A stretch of DNA of 9,696 nt from Solirubrobacterales bacterium (GTDB taxonomy: Bacteria; Actinomycetota; Thermoleophilia; Solirubrobacterales; Solirubrobacteraceae), in NCBI GenBank assembly GCA_013695395.1, contig JACDAP010000216.1, positions 1 through 9,696 of the forward strand, written 5' to 3'. Of the stretch, positions 1 through 6,231 are shown in pieces. Under the pieces are notes generated by a model, which did no database searches, was not told the DNA's origin, and saw only the letters and a list, made by a program, of their open reading frames with translations. The position numbers and the translations under genes were made by a program. Positions within the stretch are counted from its first letter, which is position 1; every line of letters starts with the position of its first letter.

Positions 1-42
1 CCCGCGAGGAGCGCGAGCTCGTCTGACCCCGCGAGACGCGCT

Positions 43-67
43 GCGGCGGGCGGGTCGTCCCCGCCGC
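43..67. terminator. GC-rich hairpin after the SDR stop codon
   Basis: GCGGCGGG (43-50) pairs perfectly with CCCGCCGC (60-67) around a 9-nt loop. It lies about 23 bases beyond the stop of the minus-strand dehydrogenase. Bases 1-26 could be the tail of a plus-strand gene (see rejected items), so the hairpin may end transcription from both sides. There is no clear T tract, so factor-independent termination is an inference from position and stem strength. Confidence 0.4.
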
Positions 68-89
68 GCCGCGTGGGTCGCGTCCCTCT

Positions 90-827
90 TCAGCCGGCGT
101 TCGGGAGCAGCCCGCCGCCCGGCTGCAGGAATTGGATCTCCGGCACCACGCAGCCGGCGGAGGTCTTGAGCAGGTAGCGCACGGATTCGGCGATGTCCTG
201 CGGGGTGATCATGGTCTCCGCGGGCACGTGCTCCTTGACGAACTCGGTCATCGGGGTGTCGACGAAGCCGGGGCAGAGCGCGGTCGACTTGATCCCGTCG
301 TTGGCGAGCTCCTTGTTCATCGCCTGGGTGAAGCCGACGACGCCGTGCTTGGTGGCCGAGTAGACGCTCAGCCAGCCCTCGCCGACCTTGCCGGAGATCG
401 AGGAGGTGTTGACGACCAGGGCGTTCCGGTGCTCTGCCCCCGCCGCCTTCAGCAGTGTGGCGGCCTCGCGGTAGAAGAGGAAGATCGCGCGGAGGTTCGT
501 GTTCAGCTGGATGTCGACCTTCTTCGTCGTCAGGTCCCCGACGAGCTCGCCGATCCCGACGCCGGCGTTGTTGACGAGCACGTCGAGCCGGCCGTAGGCG
601 GCCTCGTGCTGGGCCACGACGCCCTTGATCGTCTCCTCGTCCCCGAGGTTCCCGGCGATGTGCTGGACCTCGTACCCCTTTGCCCGAAGCCCGTCCGCGG
701 CCGCCTCGAGCTTGTCCGGACGCCGCGCGGCGACGGTGAGCGCGTACCCCTCCTCCCCGAGCATCTCTGCGATCGCCAGCCCGATCCCGCTGGAGGCCCC
801 GGTGATGAGTGCTGCCCGCTCTGCCAT
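90..827 (-). CDS. SDR family NAD(P)-dependent oxidoreductase
   Basis: This is a 245-residue classical short-chain dehydrogenase/reductase, the usual length for the family. The Rossmann cofactor motif TGASSGIG is at residues 9-16 and the structural NNAG motif at 86-89. The catalytic set is S143, Y156 and K160, in the expected S-x12-Y-x3-K spacing. PGFVDTP at 186-192 is the usual substrate-loop entry. Residues 35-36 (RR) after the second beta strand favour NADP(H), but this is only suggestive. The start at 827 is preceded by GAGGAG seven bases upstream, and the glycine motif follows at the normal distance. The much longer open frame upstream is a GC artefact. It is transcribed away from the lipoprotein gene across an 87-bp shared intergenic region. 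The substrate cannot be read from the sequence; cytosolic carbonyl or hydroxyl oxidoreduction is the family role. Confidence 0.93.
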   Translation of the reverse strand: MAERAALITGASSGIGLAIAEMLGEEGYALTVAARRPDKLEAAADGLRAKGYEVQHIAGNLGDEETIKGVVAQHEAAYGRLDVLVNNAGVGIGELVGDLTTKKVDIQLNTNLRAIFLFYREAATLLKAAGAEHRNALVVNTSSISGKVGEGWLSVYSATKHGVVGFTQAMNKELANDGIKSTALCPGFVDTPMTEFVKEHVPAETMITPQDIAESVRYLLKTSAGCVVPEIQFLQPGGGLLPNAG

Positions 828-845
828 GTCGCTGCTCCTCGTGCG

Positions 846-865
846 TTGGTTTGCGTCCATCCAAC
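846..865. promoter_or_regulatory. Inverted repeat in the SDR/lipoprotein divergent promoter region
   Basis: GTTGG and CCAAC form 5-bp arms separated by about 11 bases, between the divergent SDR and lipoprotein starts. The site sits just upstream of the SDR ribosome binding site, where a repressor could block that promoter. The arms are short, so a chance match is possible. No regulator gene is adjacent. Confidence 0.22.
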
Positions 866-898
866 CAGGCGACTGACGCGGGTGTCGGTGCGAGCACC

Positions 899-904
899 TA
901 GGCT
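899..904 (+). promoter_or_regulatory. Candidate -10 box (TAGGCT) of the lipoprotein gene
   Basis: TAGGCT fits the actinobacterial TANNNT -10 pattern and ends 10 bases before the ATG at 915. No Shine-Dalgarno sequence lies between them (only GC-rich CCCGCGGGCG). This suggests a very short leader or leaderless mRNA. No convincing -35 box is visible. Confidence 0.35.
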
Positions 905-914
905 CCCGCGGGCG

Positions 915-1901
915 ATGCCCGTCCGCCTGCTCACCTCGCTGCTCGCCGTGTTCGCGCTCCTTGCGATCGCCGGCTGCGGGAGCGGGGGGGACTCCGAGGG
1001 CGCCGCCCCACCCACGACCCCGCCGCCGAGCGGGAAGGCGGAGGACTTCCCGACGCCCGCTGCCGGGGAGACGCTCGCCGAGCTCCAGGGCGACCTGCCG
1101 CAGGGGCCGATCCTCCAGCCGTCGGTCTCGTTGCTCGAGAAGGGCGAGAATCGTGTCGCCTTCGCGATCTACGACCTGGCGCGCAGCCAGCTCTCCGGAG
1201 CCGAGGTCGTCCTCTACACGGCCCGTCCGGATGGGACCGGGGTGCGCGGCCCCTACGTCGCCAGATCGGAGTCGCTCAAGGTCGAGAGCGCGTTCGCTTC
1301 CCGGACGACGCTCGACGACCCCGACTCCGCGAAGTCCGTCTACATCGCCGACGTCCCGTTCAAGCGCAACGGCAGCGTGTCGGTGATCGCCCTCGTGCGC
1401 CTGGACAGACGCCTCATGCGTACCGACCCGGCCGTGATGACGGTAGGCAGCAAGGGGGCGACACCTCCCGGGCCGGGTGAGCGCGCCATTGCGATCGACA
1501 CCGACACGCTCGCCTCCGCGGGAGGTGACGAGCGAAGCATCGACACCCGCCTGCCGCCGGCGCCCGAGCTCCATCGGGTCAACTTCCGCGACGTGCTCGG
1601 GAAGAAGCCGGTCGTTCTCCAGTTCGCAACCCCGCAGCTCTGCCAGAGTCGGGTCTGCGGCCCGGTGGTCGACGTCGCCCTGCAGGCGAAGGCGCGGGCC
1701 GGCAGCGGTGTGGCGTTCGTCCACCAGGAGGTCTTCCGGGAGAACAAGGTCGAGAAGGGCGTGCGGCCGCAACTGGCGGCCTGGAAGCTCGCCACCGAGC
1801 CGTGGACCTTCGTCATCGACCGGCGCGGCGTCGTGCGCTCCCGCTTCGAGGGGCCGATGTCCCCCGGAGAGCTGGAGCGCGCCGTCGCCGCCGTTCGCTA
1901 G
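915..1901 (+). CDS. Lipoprotein with C-terminal thioredoxin-like domain
   Basis: This is a 328-residue predicted lipoprotein. Residues 1-20 form a signal peptide (short basic start, Leu/Ala-rich core), and the lipobox I-A-G-C places the lipidated cysteine at C21. A Gly/Ser/Pro-rich linker runs to about residue 45. Residues about 65-190 look like an all-beta, immunoglobulin-like domain; this is inferred from alternating hydrophobic strands. The C-terminal part, from about residue 220, looks like a thioredoxin fold. It has VVLQFATP before a C243-x4-C248 pair, then the cis-proline-like segment EPWTFVIDRRG and a closing amphipathic helix. The two cysteines are spaced C-x4-C rather than the thioredoxin C-x2-C, so a redox or metal-handling role outside the membrane is possible but unproven. 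The start was chosen because it begins the signal peptide; the frame is open far upstream as an artefact. Confidence 0.85.
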   Translation: MPVRLLTSLLAVFALLAIAGCGSGGDSEGAAPPTTPPPSGKAEDFPTPAAGETLAELQGDLPQGPILQPSVSLLEKGENRVAFAIYDLARSQLSGAEVVLYTARPDGTGVRGPYVARSESLKVESAFASRTTLDDPDSAKSVYIADVPFKRNGSVSVIALVRLDRRLMRTDPAVMTVGSKGATPPGPGERAIAIDTDTLASAGGDERSIDTRLPPAPELHRVNFRDVLGKKPVVLQFATPQLCQSRVCGPVVDVALQAKARAGSGVAFVHQEVFRENKVEKGVRPQLAAWKLATEPWTFVIDRRGVVRSRFEGPMSPGELERAVAAVR

Positions 1902-1968
1902 AACTCCCGCGCATGAAGCGCTCCATGGCCACCGGCGCTGTCCTGTTCCTCACGATCCGATTCGCTCT

Positions 1969-1996
1969 CCGACAGCCCCGGGCGCCGCTGTAAGGT
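1969..1996 (+). promoter_or_regulatory. Candidate promoter of the CAT tRNA
   Basis: A TAAGGT -10 box (1991-1996) lies 16 bases after CCGACA (1969-1974), which matches four of six bases of TTGACA. A start near 2003 would give a short 5' leader before the tRNA at 2018. The region 1902-2017 otherwise holds no credible gene. The lipoprotein ends at 1901 with no strong terminator before this promoter, so read-through into the tRNA is also possible. Confidence 0.4.
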
Positions 1997-2017
1997 CGTC
2001 ACGCGCTTCACGGCCAA

Positions 2018-2089
2018 GCGCCGGTAGCTCAGCGGTAGAGCAGCGGGCTCATAACCTGTCAGACCCTGGTTCGAATCCAGGCCGGCGCA
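2018..2089 (+). tRNA. tRNA with anticodon CAT (elongator Met, or Ile2)
   Basis: A full cloverleaf can be drawn. The 7-bp acceptor is GCGCCGG (2018-2024) with CCGGCGC (2082-2088), with discriminator A2089 and no encoded CCA. The D stem is GCTC/GAGC. The anticodon stem is 2043-2047/2055-2059 with loop CTCATAA, so the anticodon CAT is at 2050-2052. The T stem is CCTGG/CCAGG around TTCGAAT. Initiator features are missing: base pair 1-72 is G-C, the D stem has C11-G24, and the anticodon stem lacks three consecutive G-C pairs (29-41 is G-U). It is therefore an elongator tRNA-Met, or a tRNA-Ile whose C34 is converted to lysidine by TilS. These two cannot be told apart by eye. Two G-U pairs in the anticodon stem are slightly unusual. 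Confidence 0.93.
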
Positions 2090-2183
2090 TCGCGTGCAAC
2101 GCCCGCAACTCCGTCCTCGGCGCCTTTGGCCCTAGCGTGGATGGCCAGGCGGTGCACCGGGACAGTCGCGAGCAGAATGTGGC

Positions 2184-2196
2184 GCCCGTTACGGGC
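2184..2196 (-). terminator. Small hairpin holding the ATPase stop codon in its loop
   Basis: On the minus strand GCCCG-TAA-CGGGC forms a 5-bp stem whose three-base loop is the TAA stop of the ATPase gene (2189-2191). It lies in the 99-bp convergent gap after the tRNA, as does a second weak stem, TGGCC/GGCCA (2127-2131/2143-2147). No T tract follows either stem, so a terminator role is tentative. Confidence 0.25.
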
Positions 2197-3394
2197 CGAG
2201 CGCCCCGACCGGCATGACGGCCACGCCGTCCGGCCGCAGGTAGCCATACCCGGTGGCGACGATGACGCCGAGCGTTGCGGCGGGACCTACCGTGTCGGTG
2301 TCAACCTTCTCGGCGAAGCGGAGCAAGGTCGCTGCGGCCTCGTCGATCTGTCGCTGGCCGAGCTTGACCTCGAATGCCGCCCAACGGCCGTCGCGCGCCG
2401 CCACGATGGCATCGACTTCGAGGCCCGAGGCGTCGCGGAACTGGTGCACGCTGGCGCCGCTGGCCTGCGCGTGGACGCGGAGATCCCGGACCACGAGCGA
2501 CTCGAAGAGGAAGCCCAGGGTCTTCAGGTCGCCGAGAAGGCGCTCGGGTGTGCTGTCCAGCGCGGCGACGGCGAGAGACGGGTCGACGAAATGTCGCTTG
2601 GGCGCGGACCGCAGTGCCGTTCGCGAGCGCATCTGCGGCGACCACGCCGGCAGATCCTCGACGATCATCAGTCGCTCGAGGGCGGTGAGGTACTCACGCA
2701 CGGTGTCGTCCTTCAGCGGCCCGCCGGCCCCTCCGGTGTCGGCCGCCAGGGTCGTTGCCGCCGCGTGGGTCGCCACGTTGCGCGCCAGGCTGCGTACCAG
2801 ACGAGCCACACGGTCGGGGTCGCGGCGGCGGTCGTCGACGCGACCGATGTCCACCCGCTGGATCTCGCCGAGGTAGTCGCGGACCGCCGACAACCCCTGG
2901 GTCGTCGTCAGCCCCCGGAAGCCCGGCCACCCGCCGGTGGCGAGCTCGACGGTGACGTCGGCGACGGTGAGCCCGGGATCCGCGGCGCTCTGCGGCTCCG
3001 CATCCAACATCCGTGCCACGGAGACCTCCCCGCTCCCGCTGCCCGATTCGAACAGGCTCATGGGGCGCATCCGCAGGCGGGCCAAGCGTCCGGCCCCGGA
3101 GTGCCGCGTCACGTCATCGGGCGGCATCGCTGAGCCGGTGAGGACGAACTGGCCGGGCGCGACGCGATCGTCGACGGCGCGACGGACGTGATCCCAGACA
3201 TGCGGCTCGATCTGCCACTCGTCGATCAGGCGAGGTGTGGGGCCGGCAAGGATGAGGCTGGGGTCGAGCTCGGCGGCCCGACGAGCTTCGGCGTCGACGT
3301 CCAACAGCACCTCGCTGGCCGCGACCTGGCGGGCGGTGGCGGTCTTTCCACACGCTTTGGGTCCTTCGATCACGACGGCGCCGACCGCACCCAA
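2189..3394 (-). CDS. AAA+ ATPase with DUF4143 domain
   Basis: From the TTG at 3394 the protein has 401 residues. It shows Walker A GPKACGKT (11-18), Walker B LIDE (56-59), sensor-1-like LTGS (85-88) and an arginine-containing GRLARLRMRP segment (102-111). A DUF4143-type C-terminal half follows from about residue 165. Its last part, E326/D328 and E342-V-K344, resembles a PD-(D/E)XK nuclease core, as is typical of this family. The cellular role of these widespread single-gene ATPases is not established. TTG is the only standard start codon in the open frame (stop at 3479-3481). However, upstream codons keep the frame and encode YRRRVVDREL, which looks like the usual N-terminus of the family. 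The true start is therefore probably further up, perhaps a leaderless ATT at 3446-3448 adding 18 residues. It stands alone between a tRNA and a lipid operon, which suggests horizontal acquisition, though no mobile genes are visible. Confidence 0.85.
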   Translation of the reverse strand: MGAVGAVVIEGPKACGKTATARQVAASEVLLDVDAEARRAAELDPSLILAGPTPRLIDEWQIEPHVWDHVRRAVDDRVAPGQFVLTGSAMPPDDVTRHSGAGRLARLRMRPMSLFESGSGSGEVSVARMLDAEPQSAADPGLTVADVTVELATGGWPGFRGLTTTQGLSAVRDYLGEIQRVDIGRVDDRRRDPDRVARLVRSLARNVATHAAATTLAADTGGAGGPLKDDTVREYLTALERLMIVEDLPAWSPQMRSRTALRSAPKRHFVDPSLAVAALDSTPERLLGDLKTLGFLFESLVVRDLRVHAQASGASVHQFRDASGLEVDAIVAARDGRWAAFEVKLGQRQIDEAAATLLRFAEKVDTDTVGPAATLGVIVATGYGYLRPDGVAVMPVGALGP

Positions 3395-3440
3395 ACGCTC
3401 GGTAAGTTCACGGTCGACGACGCGACGACGATACCTAACG

Positions 3441-3515
3441 GGGAGAATGAGCAGATCGTAGCAGGGAGAATGATGAGTTCACAGCGGGGAGATTGATGAA
3501 TCTCAGGGAGATCGA
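3441..3515. repeat. Degenerate 23-bp direct repeats upstream of the ATPase
   Basis: The core GGGAGAATGA (plus strand) occurs exactly at 3441-3450 and 3464-3473. A one-base variant is at 3487-3496 (GGGAGATTGA) and a two-base variant at 3506-3515 (GGGAGATCGA). Spacings are 23, 23 and 19 bases. The spacer between copies is partly conserved as well (AGC before the core, ATGAGT-like after it). A 23-bp step is close to two helical turns, so proteins bound at each copy would lie on nearly the same DNA face. The array covers the predicted ATPase promoter. Confidence 0.65.
3455..3460 (-). promoter_or_regulatory. Candidate -10 box (TACGAT) of the ATPase gene
   Basis: On the minus strand TACGAT fits TANNNT and lies between two of the 23-bp repeats. 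It ends six bases before an in-frame ATT (3448-3446). The same six-base distance to the start codon is seen before the GFA and AhpD-like genes. No good -35 box is seen (TGTGAA at 3483-3478 is poor). Confidence 0.35.
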
Positions 3516-3613
3516 CAAGGATCGTGCGGAGCCTCGCGCTCGCGTTGCCGCGTCGATGATGACCGCGAGCCGGGACCGAACGGGGCATGCCGACATCCCT
3601 CCGCCCCGCGAGC

Positions 3614-3626
3614 GACTCATCGAGTC
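3614..3626 (-). terminator. Short hairpin after the WS/DGAT stop
   Basis: GACTC (3614-3618) pairs with GAGTC (3622-3626) around a 3-nt loop, four bases beyond the stop of the acyltransferase gene. The stem is short and lacks a T tract, so it may act as a 3' end stabiliser rather than a full terminator. The rest of 3516-3613 shows no gene or other clear structure. Confidence 0.25.
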
Positions 3627-3629
3627 AGA

Positions 3630-5120
3630 TCACGACACCAGGTCGGCCGCCGCCGCGCTGAGCGCGTCGATGTCGGCGAGGATCGCCTCGAGCATGAGCT
3701 CCACGTCGGGGACGAGCTCGGGGCAGCAGACCAGTCCGAAGTCGAGCCGGTCGAGGTAGCTCTGCACCGTGATGTTGAGCCCCTGGCCCTCCATGACGAC
3801 CGATAGCGGGTAGTAGTGCTCCAGCCGCGCGCCGGCTGCGTAGAGCGGTGCGCGAGAGCCGGGCACGTTCGAGATGACGACGTTGCCGGGCGTGAAGCGG
3901 GAGCCGAGGTGCAGCCGGGAGCTGACCCGCATCGCGCGGGCGAAGACGGCCGGGGGCGGGAACTCCGCGAAGTCGGTGAGCCGTTCGGCGGGCAGGGCGC
4001 CGAAGAGGTCCTTGCTGGTCTGCATCGCCTCGTGGACGGCGTGCAGTCGGGCGACGGGGTCAGCCTCGTCGGTCGGCAGCGCGGTGATCAGCATCGAGAC
4101 CCGGTTGGTCCAGCGGTGCTCCTCCTCGCCGGTTCGCACGGAGATCGGGACGAGCCCCACGAGGGGCGCGTCGGGCAGTGCGTCGTGGCGCTCGAGCCAG
4201 TCGCGCAGGCCGCCCGAGCAGACGGCCACCACGACGTCGTTGACCGTCACGCCGAACACCTTCTTGATCGCGCGCACCTCGTCGAGCGAGGCGGAGCCGA
4301 GGGCGAGGCGCCGGTGCGGGGTGATCGGCGCGTTGAACGGGGTCCGCGGCGGGCGCAGGCTCGGGAGCGAGGCGGTCGGCGCGTGCTCGCGCTCGCGGCC
4401 GAGGTTCAGGACCGCTCCGAGCGGACCGCGTAGCCCTGCGCGAACCTGGTCGGCGGCCTTGACGAGGACGGGGTTGCGGGTCGCCCGGCCGATCTCGCCC
4501 GCGGTCCGGGCGGCCAAGAGCACCGCGCGGGCCGGCTTCCGCGGCAGGTTCAGCGCGGTCCGGACGAGGAGCTCGAGGTCGCCGGGCTTCCGTTCGCCGA
4601 CCCAGTCGTCGGCCGGCCGCTCGGTGACCGGGCGCCCCTCGCGCTGCTGATCGAACATGATCGTCATGAGCTCCACGCCGGACGCGCCGTCGACGGTCGC
4701 GTGGTGGAAGACCGTGAGGACCGCGAACTGGTCGCCCGCGAGGCCCTCGATGACGTAGGAGAGCCACAGCGGGCGGGTGCGGTCGAGGGGCCGGCCGATG
4801 ATGCGTGCGACCACGTCGGAGAGCTGCCGCCGGCTCCCCGGGGGTGGGACGGCAGTGTGGCGGACGTGGAAGTCGAGATCGAAGTGCGGGTCCTCGATCC
4901 AGAACGGGTGGTCGAGGCCGAGCGGCACCTCGACCAGGCGCCGCCGCAGCGGCTCGAGCAGATGCAGGCGCTCCTCGATCTGCGTGCGCCAGGCCGTGTA
5001 GGGGTCGTAATCCTCGGGTGTGGACGGCCGGGAGAACACGGCGAGGCCGGCGACGTGCCCGAACTGGGAGGGCGTCTCGAGCTGGAGGAAGGCGGAGTCG
5101 AGTCCGGTGAGCTGCTGCAT
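3630..5120 (-). CDS. WS/DGAT family wax ester synthase / diacylglycerol O-acyltransferase
   Basis: This is a 496-residue protein covering the full family length. The N-terminus MQQLTGLDSAFLQLETP is the conserved entry of the WS/DGAT fold. The catalytic HHxxxDG motif is HHATVDG at 139-145, preceded by the PLW motif at 117-119. The ND motif at 294-295 (VNDVVVAV), VPISVR at 324-329 and NVVISNVPG at 413-421 are the expected landmarks of the second, CoA-acyltransferase-like half. The family transfers acyl groups from acyl-CoA to diacylglycerol or fatty alcohols, making storage triacylglycerol or wax esters at the inner membrane. Which acceptor is used cannot be read from sequence. It lies 10 bases after the polyphosphate kinase gene, so the two are probably co-transcribed. 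GAGGAG overlaps the upstream stop, about 13 bases before the ATG, which is a rather long spacing. Confidence 0.95.
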   Translation of the reverse strand: MQQLTGLDSAFLQLETPSQFGHVAGLAVFSRPSTPEDYDPYTAWRTQIEERLHLLEPLRRRLVEVPLGLDHPFWIEDPHFDLDFHVRHTAVPPPGSRRQLSDVVARIIGRPLDRTRPLWLSYVIEGLAGDQFAVLTVFHHATVDGASGVELMTIMFDQQREGRPVTERPADDWVGERKPGDLELLVRTALNLPRKPARAVLLAARTAGEIGRATRNPVLVKAADQVRAGLRGPLGAVLNLGREREHAPTASLPSLRPPRTPFNAPITPHRRLALGSASLDEVRAIKKVFGVTVNDVVVAVCSGGLRDWLERHDALPDAPLVGLVPISVRTGEEEHRWTNRVSMLITALPTDEADPVARLHAVHEAMQTSKDLFGALPAERLTDFAEFPPPAVFARAMRVSSRLHLGSRFTPGNVVISNVPGSRAPLYAAGARLEHYYPLSVVMEGQGLNITVQSYLDRLDFGLVCCPELVPDVELMLEAILADIDALSAAAADLVS

Positions 5121-5130
5121 GGGGGCGCGC

Positions 5131-5904
5131 TCACTCCTCCGCGGCCGGCCCGGGCAGCGGGAAGCCGCGTTCGGCGCACCCGCGCTCGATCTCGGCGATC
5201 ACGGTCTCGATCACCTTGACCCGGGCGTACCGCTTCGAGTTCCCCTCGACGAGGTGCCACGGGGCGGCCTCGGTGTCGGTCCGCTCGAGCATCTCCTCGA
5301 TCGCGGCCTCGTAGAGCGGGCGCTTCTCGCGGTTGCGCCAGTCGTCCTCGGTGAGCTTCCAGGACTTGAGCGGATCCTTCCCACGGCGGTCGAACCGCTC
5401 CTTCTGCTCCTGGTCGGAGATGTGCAGCCAGAACTTCACGAGGATCATGCCCTCGGCCACGAGGGTCCCCTCGAAGCTGTTGATCTCGTCGTAGGCGCGC
5501 TGCCACTGGGCCTTGGTGGCGAACTCCTCGACACGTTCGACGAGCACGCGCCCGTACCAGGTGCGGTCGTACACGGACATGCCGCCCCACCCGGGCAGGG
5601 CGGGCCAGAAACGGCCGAGGAAGTGGTGGCGCTTCTCGTCGGCGGTGGGCGCCGAGTAGGCGACGACCCGCACGTGGCGCGGATCGAGCTGGGCGACCAG
5701 GCGCTTGATCGCGCCGCCCTTGCCGCCCGCGTCCCAACCCTCGAGGGCGACGCAGAGCGGCGGGCCGGTGCCCGCCTCGGCGTCCACCAGACCACCGAGC
5801 GCGAGGCGCAGCTCCGCCAGGCGCAGCTGGGCGACTTGGAGCCGCGCGTCCTGCTCCTTGCGCTTGAGCTTCAGCGAGAGGTCCAGCTCGTCCAGGCGTC
5901 CCAT
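5131..5904 (-). CDS. PPK2 family polyphosphate kinase (probably polyphosphate:AMP phosphotransferase)
   Basis: This is a 257-residue single-domain PPK2 protein. Walker A is GWDAGGKGG at 56-64, with K62 as the phosphate-binding lysine. Walker B is YDRTWYGRVLVERVE from residue 112, with D113 and R114. The lid region runs through RRGKDPLKSWKLTEDDWR (173-190), and PWHLVEGNSKRYAR lies at 215-228. The WYGRVLVERVE form recalls class II PPK2 enzymes, which use polyphosphate to convert AMP to ADP. The subclass is inferred from memory of those motifs, so GDP or ADP phosphorylation is not excluded. The ATG at 5904 was chosen because earlier in-frame starts would run into the divergent GFA gene; no Shine-Dalgarno precedes it. 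It heads an operon with the lipid acyltransferase. ADP regenerated from the AMP released by fatty acid activation would fit that context. Confidence 0.92.
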   Translation of the reverse strand: MGRLDELDLSLKLKRKEQDARLQVAQLRLAELRLALGGLVDAEAGTGPPLCVALEGWDAGGKGGAIKRLVAQLDPRHVRVVAYSAPTADEKRHHFLGRFWPALPGWGGMSVYDRTWYGRVLVERVEEFATKAQWQRAYDEINSFEGTLVAEGMILVKFWLHISDQEQKERFDRRGKDPLKSWKLTEDDWRNREKRPLYEAAIEEMLERTDTEAAPWHLVEGNSKRYARVKVIETVIAEIERGCAERGFPLPGPAAEE

Positions 5905-5941
5905 CGGCTGATGCTCGCACAGCGACGCCGGCACCCCGCGA

Positions 5942-5947
5942 TAGCGT
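5942..5947 (+). promoter_or_regulatory. Candidate -10 box (TAGCGT) of the GFA-like gene
   Basis: TAGCGT matches TANNNT and ends exactly six bases before the ATG at 5954, with no Shine-Dalgarno between. This is the layout of a leaderless promoter. It lies within the 49-bp gap between the divergent PPK2 and GFA starts. No -35 box is evident. Confidence 0.35.
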
Positions 5948-5953
5948 GGCGCC

Positions 5954-6217
5954 ATGACGCCCCCTGCTCCCCTCACCGGCGGCTGCGGCTGCGGCGCGGT
6001 CCGCTTCGAGCTCTCCGAGCCGCCGAGCGCAGCGGCCTACTGCCACTGCGGGCGCTGCCGCCACCGGACCGGCACCGGCATGCAGGCCTCCGCCCGCGTC
6101 GAGCCGGGATCGGTGAGCGTCACCGCCGGCGCCGACCAGCTCACGACCTGGATGCTCGAGGACGGCCTGGTGCCCGACGACGGGCTGCCGCGCTTCGACG
6201 GCCGCCTGCCGGGCTGA
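5954..6217 (+). CDS. Shortened GFA/CENP-V family zinc protein, internally deleted
   Basis: This 87-residue protein begins like a glutathione-dependent formaldehyde-activating enzyme (GFA)/centromere protein V domain. GGCGCGAVRFEL gives C11 and C13, and YCHCGRCRHRTGTGMQAS gives C30, C32 and C35, the zinc ligands of the first half. The last residues, DDGLPRFDGRLP, match the usual C-terminal tail of actinobacterial members. In between, the family normally has about 40-50 more residues, including the second cysteine cluster (FCxxCGS) and the glycine-rich strand region. Here LTTW passes straight into the tail without frameshift or stop. The product therefore lacks part of the structural zinc site. 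It may be a decaying gene or a small diverged protein. The start is supported by the conserved N-terminus; no Shine-Dalgarno is seen. Catalysis on formaldehyde adducts should not be assumed. Confidence 0.75.
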   Translation: MTPPAPLTGGCGCGAVRFELSEPPSAAAYCHCGRCRHRTGTGMQASARVEPGSVSVTAGADQLTTWMLEDGLVPDDGLPRFDGRLPG

Positions 6218-6231
6218 GCCGCGCCGGCGGG

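Noticed and set aside
1..26. Possible tail of an upstream plus-strand gene (REERELV then TGA)
   Set aside because: Only seven codons are visible, too few to support a gene call in GC-rich DNA; mentioned only as context for the hairpin at 43-67.
828..1772. Long upstream extension of the SDR frame antisense to the lipoprotein
   Set aside because: The SDR protein begins normally at the ATG at 827 with a good Shine-Dalgarno; the extension is low-complexity Arg/Gly/Glu-rich shadow of the lipoprotein gene.
1913..1993. 27-codon frame starting MKRSMATGAV between the lipoprotein and the tRNA
   Set aside because: No ribosome binding site, no recognisable features, and it overlaps the likely tRNA promoter.
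2018..2191. The CAT tRNA as an integration site for an island carrying the ATPase
   Set aside because: No copy of the tRNA 3' end was seen elsewhere in the window, and there is no integrase or other mobile gene.
3435..3620. Short minus-strand frames covering the repeat region
   Set aside because: Their translations are low-complexity and unlike any family; the repeats explain the sequence better as regulatory DNA.
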